The notes: generated by a model not told the origin, from the sequence alone. A DNA stretch of 64,000 nt from Paenibacillus uliginis N3/975 (GCF_900177425.1 NZ_LT840184.1:1515487-1579486); one strand, 5' to 3'. Shown: positions 25,347 through 34,480, numbered from the stretch's first letter. Made by a program: numbers and translations.

Positions 25347-26231
25347 ATGCAAATTGAATCCAGAGGGGACCGCATTTTTAATGTTATCAACTATTCGATT
25401 CTGATCTTGGTCACCATCATCGTTATGTACCCGCTGGTCTTTGTGCTCAGTGCATCGTTTAGCGATCCGCAGGCGGTTCTCCGGGGCGAAATGATGCTGT
25501 GGCCAAAGGGGATCAATCTGAACTCATACGAGAAAATATTTCAGAACAAGGATATTATTAGCGGATTTACCAACACGCTTGTTTATACATCGCTTGGCAC
25601 GCTGATTAACCTTACGATGACTGTCCTAGCGGCCTATCCGCTGTCCCGGAAGGATTTTGTTGGGCGCAATGCCATTATGGCTCTGCTAGTTTTCACCATG
25701 TTCTTCAGCGGTGGTCTGATCCCGACGTATTTGCTGATCAAGAACCTCGGTATGCTGAATTCGCTCTGGGTTATGATTATTCCGAATGCGGTATCCATCT
25801 GGAACATCATCATTATGAGGACCTTCTTCCAGCAGTCCATACCAGGCGAACTGCAGGAGGCAGCGACTATCGATGGATGCTCGAACATCAAAATTTTGAC
25901 CCGGATTATCCTGCCGCTCTCCCTGCCGATTATCGCGGTGACTATTTTGTTCTATGCGGTTGGTCATTGGAATGCTTTTTTCAATGCACTGTTGTATTTG
26001 TCAGATAAAGATAAATTCCCGCTGCAGCTGATCCTCCGTGAAATCCTGATACAGGGACAAACGAATGATATGGTCAAAATGTCGACGGAATCGGCGATTA
26101 AGCAGCAAAGGGAAGTGGAGGGTATTAAATACGCCGTGCTGGTCGTTGCGAATATCCCGATGCTGGCGCTCTATCCGTTCCTTCAGCGGTATTTTGTCAA
26201 AGGCGTTATGATTGGGGCCATCAAAGGATAA
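25347..26231 (+). CDS. LplC/YtcP-type ABC transporter permease
   Basis: 294 residues, six predicted helices, starting IESRGDRIFNVINYSIL. EAA loop as EAATIDGCSNIKILTRIILP. Family motifs: MYPLVFVLSASFSDPQAV, FSGGLIPTYLLIKNLGMLNS, C-terminal FVKGVMIGAIKG. The extra segment near 225-250 (IQGQTNDMVKMSTESAIKQQ) is usual for this subfamily. AGGGGAGAG ribosome site, 18 bases after the previous stop. Confidence 0.93.
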   Translation: MQIESRGDRIFNVINYSILILVTIIVMYPLVFVLSASFSDPQAVLRGEMMLWPKGINLNSYEKIFQNKDIISGFTNTLVYTSLGTLINLTMTVLAAYPLSRKDFVGRNAIMALLVFTMFFSGGLIPTYLLIKNLGMLNSLWVMIIPNAVSIWNIIIMRTFFQQSIPGELQEAATIDGCSNIKILTRIILPLSLPIIAVTILFYAVGHWNAFFNALLYLSDKDKFPLQLILREILIQGQTNDMVKMSTESAIKQQREVEGIKYAVLVVANIPMLALYPFLQRYFVKGVMIGAIKG

Positions 26232-26280
26232 TTCCTTGTATGGATATAGTGTTGGAACATAAAAAAGGGGAGGAAATCGA

Positions 26281-27903
26281 ATGAAGCTTAAGCAATGGGG
26301 AAGTCTTCTGTTGAGCTGCATGTTGTCGGTATCATTGGTGGTGGGCTGCAGTTCCAATGGTTCAGGAGGAACGAAAGAACCGGATTCATCGGGAGAAGCC
26401 GCGGCCAAGATTAACGAGACGGGATTTCCGATTGTAAACGACAAAATCACGGTCACGGGTTTTGCCGGAAAGTTCTTTGCCAACGCCGACTGGAACAACA
26501 TTAAGCTGTGGCAGGAATATGAAAAAATGACGAATGTTCATGTGCAGTGGGACACGGTGCAGAAAGACAATTTGGCGGAAAAGCGTAATCTGCTGCTCGC
26601 CGGCGGCGATTATCCGGAAATATTCTACGCCTCCGCATTCCCAAGAGCTGACCTGCTGAAGTACGGCAAACAGGGCGCATTTATACCGCTGAATGATCTG
26701 ATAGATAAATACGCGCCGAATTTTAAAGCGTTGATGGAGAAGTACCCTGTCATCGAGAAGGGGATTACGATGCCGGACGGTAATATTTACGGGCTGCCGA
26801 CGCTGTTCGATCCGGAGTTCAGATCGGTGCTGTACGGAACGCCTTGGGTGAAGTCGGAGTGGCTCACGAAGCTCGGTATTGCGGAGCCGCAAACGCTGGA
26901 TGACTTTTATAACATGCTGAAGGCATTTAAGGAGAACGATCCGAACGGAAACGGCCAGAAGGATGAATATGCCTGGGGTGGTGTCAAAACTACCGGCATC
27001 GTGAATTATTTGCGCGGTTCGTTTGGCCTCAATTATCACGGGACCTCGAATATTAACGTTGATACCGATCCGGAGAGCGGAAAGGTCCGTTTCATACCGT
27101 CTGACCCACGATACAAAGAACTGCTTCAGTTCGTGAACAAGCTGTACAAGGACGGCCTGTTGGAGCAGGATATCATGTCCGTTAAAAGCACTGAAGTGGA
27201 CGCAAAAGGGATGGAAGGGCTCCTCGGGGTTGTAGATAACGTGGACCCGGTCGCCATTTACAACCAGGAGGGCTATGTCGGACTGCCGGTACTGAAGGGG
27301 CCGCACGGAGATCAGATGTTCAGTGCCACAGGCTCACCACTTGGAAATATCGGGATGTTTGTCTTGACAGATAAAGCGAAGAATCCGGAGGCGTTGATCC
27401 GCTGGATGGATTACTTCTACAGCGATGAAGGTATCCGAATGTTCTTTATGGGCTGGAAAGACGAGACGTATACGGAAGATGCAGACGGTAATGTGGATTA
27501 CGTGGACGATATCAAGAACAATCCGGGCGGACTTAATCTGGACCAGGCGGTAGGGCAGTACCTGATTTGGCCTGGCGGATACTATCCTGGCTTTGTAACG
27601 CAGAAGTATTTTAAAGGAGCGGAAGGGTTGCCGACGTCCGTAGAAAATGCGAAAAAAGCCGAGCCATACGTCATACCTCAAGACAAGATCTGGCCGCCGT
27701 TTAACTTTACAGCTGATGAACAGTCTGAGCTTACCGGCATCCAGGCAGACATTAACACGTACGTGGAGGAGATGAGTGATAAATTTATATCCGGCAATGA
27801 GTCCTTTGATAACTGGGACCAATATGTAGCTACTCTGCAAAAAATGGGGCTGGACCGCTACCTGGCCATTTACCAGTCCGCGGCAGATCGATACACCAAA
27901 TAA
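26281..27903 (+). CDS. LplA/LipO-type substrate-binding lipoprotein
   Basis: 540 residues, the long form typical of this subfamily. Lipobox VVGC (Cys23), Ser/Gly linker, then FANADWNNIKLWQEYEKMTN, LAEKRNLLLAGGDYPEIFYA, MPDGNIYGLP, FKENDPNGNGQKDEY (EF-hand-like loop) and WMDYFYSDEGIRMF. Captures an oligosaccharide outside the membrane for the two preceding permeases. Strong GGGGAGG ribosome site. Placed after the permeases and before the oxidoreductase. Confidence 0.93.
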   Translation: MKLKQWGSLLLSCMLSVSLVVGCSSNGSGGTKEPDSSGEAAAKINETGFPIVNDKITVTGFAGKFFANADWNNIKLWQEYEKMTNVHVQWDTVQKDNLAEKRNLLLAGGDYPEIFYASAFPRADLLKYGKQGAFIPLNDLIDKYAPNFKALMEKYPVIEKGITMPDGNIYGLPTLFDPEFRSVLYGTPWVKSEWLTKLGIAEPQTLDDFYNMLKAFKENDPNGNGQKDEYAWGGVKTTGIVNYLRGSFGLNYHGTSNINVDTDPESGKVRFIPSDPRYKELLQFVNKLYKDGLLEQDIMSVKSTEVDAKGMEGLLGVVDNVDPVAIYNQEGYVGLPVLKGPHGDQMFSATGSPLGNIGMFVLTDKAKNPEALIRWMDYFYSDEGIRMFFMGWKDETYTEDADGNVDYVDDIKNNPGGLNLDQAVGQYLIWPGGYYPGFVTQKYFKGAEGLPTSVENAKKAEPYVIPQDKIWPPFNFTADEQSELTGIQADINTYVEEMSDKFISGNESFDNWDQYVATLQKMGLDRYLAIYQSAADRYTK

Positions 27904-27937
27904 TGATGTGCACTTGAACATAAAGGAGCGACACGAT

Positions 27938-29209
27938 ATGACTCAAATCAATGCCGTATTGATCGGGGCAGGAGCACGCGGCGCCGGGGGCTATGCCCCC
28001 TATGCCCTGGATTACCCGCATGAGCTGACCTTTGTAGCTGTAGCCGAGGCTGATCCGGCGCGGAGAATCCGGTTTGCCGAGAAGCACGGTATCCCCCCTG
28101 AACGGTGCTATGAATCATGGGAGCCGCTGTTGGCAGAGTCTTGTGTAGCCGATATCGCGGTAATTTGCACGCAGGACCGTATGCATTATGGTCCCACGAT
28201 GCAGGCTTTAAAGCAAAAGTACCACGTGCTCCTGGAGAAGCCAATGTCTCCGGATCCGAAGGAATGTCTGGAGATGGAGCAGGCGGCTGTTGAAAACGAT
28301 CGGCTACTGACCATATGTCATGTTCTAAGGTATACCCCTTTTTGGAGTACCATCAAACGGGTGATTCAGCAGGGAACTATTGGAGAGATCGCTTCGATCC
28401 AGCTGAACGAGAATGTGGGATATTGGCATATCGCCCACAGCTTTGTAAGGGGGAATTGGAATAATTCCGACAAGGCCAGTCCGATGATTCTAGCCAAATC
28501 CTGTCATGACATGGATGTGCTGTCTTGGCTGATGGACCGACCGTGCACGCAGGTCAGCTCCTTTGGCTCATTGATACATTTCCGTGAAGAGCAGGCACCG
28601 GAAGGATCGACCGATCGCTGTATCGACTGCAAAGTGGAGTCCACCTGCCCATACTCGGCACCCCGCTTTTATCTGAGTAATGAGTACAAGGGATGGGCAG
28701 GGCATTTTACCCAAGAGCTAACCAAGGCGAACATTATTCAGGGACTTCACGAAACGGACTATGGCCGCTGTGTGTATCGGAGCGATAACAATGTGGTCGA
28801 CCATCAGGTCGTTAATATGGAGTTTGAGGGCGGTGCTACCGCCATGTTCAGCATGTGTGGGTTTACGTATGAACAGGAACGCAGAATTCAGATCATGGGG
28901 ACCCGTGGCGAGCTCCGGGGAGAGGAAGGGAAAATCACAGTCTTCGATTTTTTAACAGGACAAAAAACGGAGATCACGATTCCTTCACAGTCCAGCGGAC
29001 ATGGCGGGGGCGACAGCGGTATTGTTGCCAGCTTCCTAAATGAGGTCCGTAACTATAACGGGCAAGAGAGTCTGACGTCTGCCAGTGCTTCCGTACGGAG
29101 CCATCTCATTGCGTTCGCGGCTGAGAAATCCCGGTTGAATCACGGCCAATCCATTAATCTGAATGAATATGCACAGGAATTGATGGCAAAAGAAGAGACA
29201 GCAAAGTAA
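27938..29209 (+). CDS. Gfo/Idh/MocA family oxidoreductase
   Basis: 423 residues from ATG 27938, nine bases after AAAGGAG; a GTG at 27908 is in frame but unsupported. Rossmann motif AVLIGAGARGAGGYAPYA, then DRMHYGPTMQAL, the EKP catalytic-lysine motif (HVLLEKPMSPDPKE) and CHVLRYTPFW. A four-Cys cluster (CIDCKVESTCPYSAPRFYL) marks the larger branch that acts on glycoside-derived sugars. NAD(P)-dependent, cytosolic; probably oxidises or epimerises the imported sugar. Last gene of the operon. Confidence 0.9.
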   Translation: MTQINAVLIGAGARGAGGYAPYALDYPHELTFVAVAEADPARRIRFAEKHGIPPERCYESWEPLLAESCVADIAVICTQDRMHYGPTMQALKQKYHVLLEKPMSPDPKECLEMEQAAVENDRLLTICHVLRYTPFWSTIKRVIQQGTIGEIASIQLNENVGYWHIAHSFVRGNWNNSDKASPMILAKSCHDMDVLSWLMDRPCTQVSSFGSLIHFREEQAPEGSTDRCIDCKVESTCPYSAPRFYLSNEYKGWAGHFTQELTKANIIQGLHETDYGRCVYRSDNNVVDHQVVNMEFEGGATAMFSMCGFTYEQERRIQIMGTRGELRGEEGKITVFDFLTGQKTEITIPSQSSGHGGGDSGIVASFLNEVRNYNGQESLTSASASVRSHLIAFAAEKSRLNHGQSINLNEYAQELMAKEETAK

Positions 29210-29327
29210 ATCGAGAACTATATTAAAATTGCATTATATGAAAAATTCGTGATAGTTAAAACAGAAGATGTTGCTGATCTTAAGGTCGCAGCTTCACAGT
29301 CTATGCGAAGAATAATGAATGAGATGA

Positions 29328-29358
29328 AACGCCGCTGCGTGATCGCAGCGGCGTTTTT
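29328..29358 (+). terminator. Intrinsic terminator after the importer operon
   Basis: AACGCCGCTGCG-TGAT-CGCAGCGGCGTTTTT, a perfect GC-rich stem with T tract. Confidence 0.92.
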
Positions 29359-29507
29359 GCGAGAACTGAAGTAAAGGCAGAGTAGCGGAGAGGACGAATC
29401 AATTCCGGAGAAGCGGCAGCGATCGCCTTTGTCCCCGAATTTCAACCATGTTACATGTGATTTCAGGAAATTTGGGGGCAACAGCGAGCGGAGGAATGAT
29501 TCGTACT

Positions 29508-29575
29508 CGTAGCGCCTTACAACGAATAAGAGGGGCGTTCTAAGATCTTATAATCTTTTGGGACAGCCCCGTTTC
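29508..29575 (+). repeat. Structured dispersed repeat, copy A
   Basis: Begins CGTAGCGCCTTACAAC, then a nested hairpin (inner AAGAT/ATCTT, outer GGGGC/GCCCC) containing CTTTTG exactly 31 bases after the 5' box. Copies B (34411) and C (47654) share the box and architecture. It lies in the 488-bp spacer 29210-29697, which otherwise holds only the operon terminator. Confidence 0.75.
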
Positions 29576-29697
29576 ACATCTATATCTACACGTATTTTGA
29601 AGATCAGAAGCGTGTTAGGTTCTAGAGAGGAAAACCTCTTATTTTGTCGAATAATCAACTATGTTGAAAAATATTCCAAAACTAGAGAGGGGTCATA

Positions 29698-31659
29698 TTG
29701 TTGAGGAAGACGTTATATCATATCGTCTTAATCGGTTTGCTGCTTGGTTTGGGTTCAGTCACTTGGACAGCCGGGCAAGCTTCCGCTGCGGATGCTTCGC
29801 CCCAGATTAAAGACATCATAGGCAAGAAAACATTATTGATGGAAGACGGCAGCATGTGGTCATTAATTAATGGTAACCAGGTCATTCTTACTCCGGGGAA
29901 TATCGCATCGATTCACGGTACGGAGTACGAGGGCATGGGAGTGACCCGCGATGGCAAGCTGATTCAGTGGGACATAGGAATGGCTCCACATGTTGTGAAG
30001 GACCAGACAGGAGTCAAGCAGGTGGCGGGTAATACATGGCTTAAGACGGATGGAACTGTTTGGCACAGTACAGGAAAAATAAAAGAACTCAACAGCATCT
30101 CGTTAATCAGTTACGGAGATCGGGAATTTGCGGCTTTGACCCAAAATGGTGATGTGCTGTTGGAAGACTCCTATAAACCGGGATCTTACAAGAAGCTGGG
30201 TACGATATCGGATGCGGCCTTCGTTACAGCTCTGACGGTACATGATAGTCGTGTCGCCTTGTTGTACAACAGCGGTAAAGTTGTTGTGTATGAAGTCCAC
30301 AACTTTGATGATAACGGTAAAATCATCCCGGTTACGATTGCAGAAGATGCCGTTCATATCGTTTATACCTCAGGAGACCCTACAGATCAATTGTTGGTCA
30401 CACGTAAGGACGGTACGGTTTGGACTACAGGGAATTACAAGGATCGTTGGAAGTTAGCTAATCAGGTGCCTGGTCTAAGTGATATCGAACAGACAGCTGC
30501 ACTGGACAATTCCGAGCAATTTTATGCGAAACGCAGCAACGGTAGTTGGGTGATGTTCGACAAGGGGGATGTGAAGCTCGTCGACGTGCCAAGCGTAAAA
30601 AAATTGGATGTATCGTTTTCTGATCTGAAGCCGTTTGTGGGTGATAAACTAAATGTCAGCATACAGGAAACATACACAAATGGAGCGAAAATCAAAGTTC
30701 CTGCTAGTAAGGCAAACATTGAGGTTGAAAAGCCGCATTTGCTTCAATTACAGTCGAACGACACGCTCAAAGTTCTCGGTGTAGGCGAGACGAAAGTCAC
30801 GATAACTTCAAATGACATATCGAAAACCGTGACCGTATCCGCCAGTCTGCGTAATAACCTGAAATATTCCAAGCAGGCTGACGGCATCGTGTTTGTGCCT
30901 GCTAAATCGGTATTTCAAGCATTAGGCGGCATCGTTTCTTCATCAGGAGGGGGATTGGATGTGAAGCTCGGCGATACAAGTCTGTCGTTTAAGGCGGGCG
31001 ATACCCAAGCCAAGCTGAACGGACAAGCAATCCAATTAAAAGCGGCTCCTATAAATGATAAACAAGGGACCTTAATCCCTGTCTCGCTGTTGTCAGACGC
31101 TCTAGGGGCTAGTACCAAATGGGATAGCAAGTTTAAGCAGGCTGAAATCTCTTTTGGAGAAGCAAGTATGACTGTTGTGTCCTCCGAAACGGCATCGTTA
31201 ATCAAGAAAGCGGCCCAAGGCAGTCTATCCAGATTTATTGGAAAAACCTATTGGATTAACTATTTCCAAGGATGGGAACGTTTCTCGAAAGTTACAGTAA
31301 CCGATATTGTACCGGATGACACAGGATCTTTCACGATTCTTTTCAGATCTGCAAAAGGTAAAACTTTGAAGAGTTATTCTATGTCATCTTCCAACGTTTC
31401 ACAGCTGCTTGCGGATGAGACATATTTTTACAAGTTTGATCCGTACAAGAAATATAAATGGTCCGCATCCACCTGGAAACTGATAAAAGCTGAACAAGTT
31501 TCTCTCGGCATGACGAAGGATCAAGTTCGAATGTCAATCGGGAATCCGGGTAGCAAGAGCGTTACTGCTATTAACGGAAATACGATTGAGATATGGGAAT
31601 ACAGCAACTTTGATACGGTTTCTTTCGTGAACGGCAAGGTGTTTTTGATAATTATGTGA
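29698..31659 (+). CDS. Secreted protein with propeller-like repeats, stalk domain and SmpA/BamE-like tail
   Basis: 653 residues, signal peptide cleaving after QASA (about 30). TTG start (29698 or 29701) downstream of GAGAGGGG. Residues about 38-300 hold RCC1-like repeats (LLMEDGSMWSL, VTRDGKLIQWD, TRKDGTVWTTGNY). About 300-385 is an Ig-like segment, 390-490 a copper-amine-oxidase-N stalk domain (FVPAKSVFQALGG, GTLIPVSLLSDALGASTKWD), and the C-terminus has LGMTKDQVRMSIGNP, as in SmpA/BamE-like folds. Probably wall-associated; role unknown. A single gene with its own terminator. Confidence 0.8.
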   Translation: MLRKTLYHIVLIGLLLGLGSVTWTAGQASAADASPQIKDIIGKKTLLMEDGSMWSLINGNQVILTPGNIASIHGTEYEGMGVTRDGKLIQWDIGMAPHVVKDQTGVKQVAGNTWLKTDGTVWHSTGKIKELNSISLISYGDREFAALTQNGDVLLEDSYKPGSYKKLGTISDAAFVTALTVHDSRVALLYNSGKVVVYEVHNFDDNGKIIPVTIAEDAVHIVYTSGDPTDQLLVTRKDGTVWTTGNYKDRWKLANQVPGLSDIEQTAALDNSEQFYAKRSNGSWVMFDKGDVKLVDVPSVKKLDVSFSDLKPFVGDKLNVSIQETYTNGAKIKVPASKANIEVEKPHLLQLQSNDTLKVLGVGETKVTITSNDISKTVTVSASLRNNLKYSKQADGIVFVPAKSVFQALGGIVSSSGGGLDVKLGDTSLSFKAGDTQAKLNGQAIQLKAAPINDKQGTLIPVSLLSDALGASTKWDSKFKQAEISFGEASMTVVSSETASLIKKAAQGSLSRFIGKTYWINYFQGWERFSKVTVTDIVPDDTGSFTILFRSAKGKTLKSYSMSSSNVSQLLADETYFYKFDPYKKYKWSASTWKLIKAEQVSLGMTKDQVRMSIGNPGSKSVTAINGNTIEIWEYSNFDTVSFVNGKVFLIIM

Positions 31660-31663
31660 TGAT

Positions 31664-31706
31664 AAAAAAAGGGAATCCAAAGTTGTTCTTTTGGATTCCC
31701 TTTTTC
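31664..31706. terminator. Bidirectional terminator
   Basis: AAAAAGGGAATCCAAA / TTTGGATTCCCTTTTT serving the convergent genes on both sides. Nearly identical in the stem to the hairpin at 32923-32963. Confidence 0.88.
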
Positions 31707-31714
31707 TTGTTTAT

Positions 31715-32746
31715 TTAAACAAAAAAATTAATAGTTGTTAGGAGTATAGAAAATCCCAAAATCGTTCCTACCACAATGCTATGCCGTTTACGATTCATCA
31801 CAATAATAGCAATATATTCCCGAATCATTGCATTTGGCCAGTAATAGAAAGCGGTTTTTGAACCAATTCCTTGGCTACTTAACCCAGCTTGTTTTGCATA
31901 TAGGCTAGCACGGAATAGATGGAAATTGTTTGTTGTGAAGATGCTGTTGTATTCGCTACCCTTTAATGAATCCATAATTTGTTTTGAGAAAAGCATATTC
32001 TGATATGTATTTACAGAGCGATCTTCTTTCAGCGTGTGCTCAGGAGGAATCCCTTTTTCTATAGCATATATTTGCATAGCTTGGGCTTCAGGAAGGTTTT
32101 CATTAGGTCCTTGTCCACCAGAGAAAATAATTGTAGGCGGGGAAGCCACAGTCGCTTGTTTCCTATAAAAATCGATAGCCTTATTAATTCTGCTCGCTAA
32201 AAGTGGCGGTACTTTATCGTTAATTAAACCACTCCCAAGAACGATGATGAAATCCTGATTATTTTTTGGTCTGTTAAATTGATACAGAAAATAAGCAGTT
32301 AAGAAATTTGTTAAATGAAAAAAGAAATAAACCACAATTAAAGATGCCCCTGAAAACATATATTTGAAGTTCGGGGATAAAAAACGAGCGGGATCAATAA
32401 TTAAGAATAGGATTAATAATAAAAGACATGTCCCCAAAATAAAAGTTAAACAGTTAGAAAATCGTCGTCCTTCTTTTTTTATAAGAATTTTCGCATTAAG
32501 AAATAATCCAATGATTAAAGCAAATAGACCAAACGTTGATATAAAGAGAAAAATGAAAAATGGTGCAATGGCGATTAGCCTGAAAATCGCAATGTCGGAG
32601 CTAAATGCCAAATAACAGAAAAAAATAAGAAATGAACAAAAAAACATGTTGAATAAAAAACCGTTTATTATTCTTCTAGGATCTGTTAAATAAAAGCCTA
32701 GAAAAGTAATTAGTAAAATAAGAGTAACAATTCCAAGAAACATCAC
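31715..32746 (-). CDS. YdcF family (DUF218) membrane protein
   Basis: About 343 residues. GAGGTG (overlapping the GTG at 32758) lies nine bases before GTG 32746, making that the likely start; ATG 32743 is also possible. About five to six hydrophobic helices in the N-terminal half and one at the C-terminus. Between them is a DUF218 domain: DFIIVLGSGL, RINKAIDFYRKQ, IIFSGGQGPNENLPEAQAMQIYAIEKGIPPE, SVNTYQNMLFSKQIM, FTTNNFHLFRASLYAKQAG. Relatives (SanA/ElyC/YdcF) act in envelope biology. The gene is strikingly AT-rich compared with its neighbours. Confidence 0.85.
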   Translation of the reverse strand: MMFLGIVTLILLITFLGFYLTDPRRIINGFLFNMFFCSFLIFFCYLAFSSDIAIFRLIAIAPFFIFLFISTFGLFALIIGLFLNAKILIKKEGRRFSNCLTFILGTCLLLLILFLIIDPARFLSPNFKYMFSGASLIVVYFFFHLTNFLTAYFLYQFNRPKNNQDFIIVLGSGLINDKVPPLLASRINKAIDFYRKQATVASPPTIIFSGGQGPNENLPEAQAMQIYAIEKGIPPEHTLKEDRSVNTYQNMLFSKQIMDSLKGSEYNSIFTTNNFHLFRASLYAKQAGLSSQGIGSKTAFYYWPNAMIREYIAIIVMNRKRHSIVVGTILGFSILLTTINFFV

Positions 32747-32922
32747 GTTTGTAGACACCTCAATTTTTTATATAAATAATTGTCTTGTTATTATATAATG
32801 AAAGTGTTGTAAAACCACCGAAATAATTGATATAGATGACTGATAGCATATCATTTAATATTGCCAAACCATAAAAAATCATTCGAAACTCAGAACTAGA
32901 TAAATTACATAATCGATAAGAA

Positions 32923-32963
32923 ACAAAAGGAATCCAAATTTGTTCATTTGGATTCCTTTTTTC
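32923..32963 (-). terminator. Intrinsic terminator of the G1 peptidase gene
   Basis: AAAAGGAATCCAAA / TTTGGATTCCTTTTTT, seven bases beyond the minus-strand stop. T tracts on both sides. The 210-bp spacer 32759-32969 contains only this and the AT-rich upstream region of the YdcF gene. Confidence 0.85.
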
Positions 32964-32969
32964 TACTTC

Positions 32970-33650
32970 TTATGAACGTCTTACGACAAAAGCGTTGCCT
33001 GTCTGGTTGGGACGGGTGGGAATGGAGATGATTCGGTCGTCCTGAACCATTACAACTCTCTCAGCATGGTTTAGCCTTGGGATTTTGCCGTTAACACGGC
33101 AGCGAGTAAATGTCACGGCGGTTAAACGGGCTAATCGTGTATTATATCCTCCAACCTGGGGAGCTTCCACGATCCATTCTGCAGAGGCCTGCGGGCCTGT
33201 GTAGCGCTGAAGTGTAAGGAAAGTCCAGTTCTGGGTCAAATTTTGAAGGGAAATCAACCATTTGTTGCTGGTGCGCTTGAGAATGATAGCCTTCATGCGG
33301 TCTCCGGGATGAACAGGCTTAGCTATAAACGTTGCTGTAGCGGGGAGTATTTCCCACCAAGCATAATATTCGCTTTTCCCATTCACGAAATCATGACCGG
33401 TTCCGGTCTGAATCAGGTTTCTATTCTGAAAACCATCAATCCCGATCCAGGCGGAGGAATAAGAAGCGTAGGGAGTAGGCCGAACGAAGGGGACAGTCCA
33501 CTCTGCTGAAATCCGATGATATGCCCCTTTTTTGCCGGAAAAAGCATATCCGCTCCAATTGCTGGACACCCAGCTTATGCTGCGCCGTACCTTGCTTGAT
33601 TTTTCTATCTGACAAGGTTGCTGATATTTCATATGATTATAGGTTCTCAT
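32970..33650 (-). CDS. G1 family glutamic peptidase (eqolisin-like)
   Basis: 226 residues from ATG 33650, preceded by AAGGCGGTGA. Eqolisin blocks: VSSNWSGYAF, ISAEWTVP, SSAWIGIDGF, then LIQTGTGHD with the catalytic Gln (about 81), YYAWWEILPA, PGDRMKAII and ASAEWIVEAPQ with the catalytic Glu region (158-162). These acid endopeptidases are normally secreted, yet this N-terminus (MRTYNHMKYQQPCQIEKSSK) has no signal peptide. Single gene flanked by terminators. Confidence 0.85.
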   Translation of the reverse strand: MRTYNHMKYQQPCQIEKSSKVRRSISWVSSNWSGYAFSGKKGAYHRISAEWTVPFVRPTPYASYSSAWIGIDGFQNRNLIQTGTGHDFVNGKSEYYAWWEILPATATFIAKPVHPGDRMKAIILKRTSNKWLISLQNLTQNWTFLTLQRYTGPQASAEWIVEAPQVGGYNTRLARLTAVTFTRCRVNGKIPRLNHAERVVMVQDDRIISIPTRPNQTGNAFVVRRS

Positions 33651-33775
33651 CTGTTCACCGCCTTCAAGATGGTTAGTATATTTAATGCTGTTCTGAAAGA
33701 CGGTGAATGGGTATTCTGTTAAGAATATATTCAATGTTAAGCAATGCAGTGAGAGACTAGAGATTTTCGTGAACG

Positions 33776-33822
33776 AAAAAAACTGTCCGGCACACATTCA
33801 TTGAGTGTTGGACAGTTTTTGT
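33776..33822. terminator. Bidirectional terminator
   Basis: AAAAAACTGTCC / GGACAGTTTTT with inner CACAC/GTGTT pairing. Ends the minus-strand gene at 33848. Confidence 0.85.
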
Positions 33823-33847
33823 GTTTAGATCTAATGAAAGATTGAGG

Positions 33848-34180
33848 TTATTGGTTACGCTCCATGTTATCTACGTAGTTCTTTGCTTCTAAAAGTGATA
33901 TCCCTCTCGCTTCCCTCAGCATCTTGATGGCCTTAATCTTCTGATCTGATGTAAGTAATACGCGGAGCCGTTCTTCCAGATCTGCGTCTATGCCATAGGT
34001 ATTCGGTTCAGAGACTACTGGAGTTACTGATTTGTATGTTTGTGGGTTTTCCGGACGATTCTTCATCCACTCCAGGTCTGATTGTATGTCATTCAGTTTG
34101 CTCTGAAGGCTAAAAACTTTAATCAGTAGAAGGAGGGATAGGATGAGTGCGGCAATCGCGATAATTTCGGTAGTTTCCAT
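33848..34180 (-). CDS. Membrane-anchored protein with L7/L12 C-terminal-like domain
   Basis: 110 residues: an N-terminal membrane helix (IIAIAALILSLLLLIKVF, about 5-22), a short coiled coil (LQSKLNDIQSDLEWMKN), a linker, and a C-terminal KIKAIKMLREARGISLLEAK that matches the helix of the ribosomal L7/L12 C-terminal domain, followed by NYVDNME. Such proteins are found singly in Bacillales; the role is unknown, perhaps binding a GTPase or other protein at the membrane. AGGGGAAT ribosome site. Confidence 0.75.
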   Translation of the reverse strand: METTEIIAIAALILSLLLLIKVFSLQSKLNDIQSDLEWMKNRPENPQTYKSVTPVVSEPNTYGIDADLEERLRVLLTSDQKIKAIKMLREARGISLLEAKNYVDNMERNQ

Positions 34181-34410
34181 TTGGTATTCCCCTTTCTTTT
34201 AACTATTAAAATGCGTTTAACTTTATATGTGCAACCTCATTCCTCAGTTAGTATATCAGAAGTACATACAAATATAATTAATGTTCTGACAAATGTATAT
34301 AAATATTGGAATCCCCGATTATTAACCGCCCCTTTCGCAATAAAGTTGAGTCGACCCTTCATTTTACTATGGAGGTTTTTTTATTTGTGATGTTTAAAGT
34401 GGTGTATGCG

Positions 34411-34480
34411 CGCAGCGTCTTACAACATATGCATGGGATTGTCTTGAGTCTACGGGCCTTTTGAGAACCCCCCATTTTTT
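34411..34480 (+). repeat. Structured dispersed repeat, copy B
   Basis: CGCAGCGTCTTACAAC followed after 31 bases by CTTTTG; outer arms GGGATTGTC / GAGAACCCC and a short inner helix; a T tract follows. It lies in the 408-bp divergent spacer 34181-34588, 178 bases before the binding-protein start. Confidence 0.75.

Noticed and set aside
26386..27306. 306-residue open frame on the minus strand
   Set aside because: Lies wholly opposite the binding-protein gene at 26281-27903, is Arg/His-rich and has no ribosome site; a shadow of codon bias.
27334..27921. 195-residue minus-strand open frame
   Set aside because: Antisense to the same binding-protein gene, with no ribosome site and no domain.
29230..29376. 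Open stretch after the Gfo/Idh gene reading KFVIVKTEDVADLKVAASQS
   Set aside because: No ribosome site, and its 3' half is the terminator hairpin; likely chance or a faint remnant.
33651..33797. N-terminal extension of the G1 peptidase as a signal peptide
   Set aside because: The extension crosses a terminator and the true ribosome site is just before ATG 33650.
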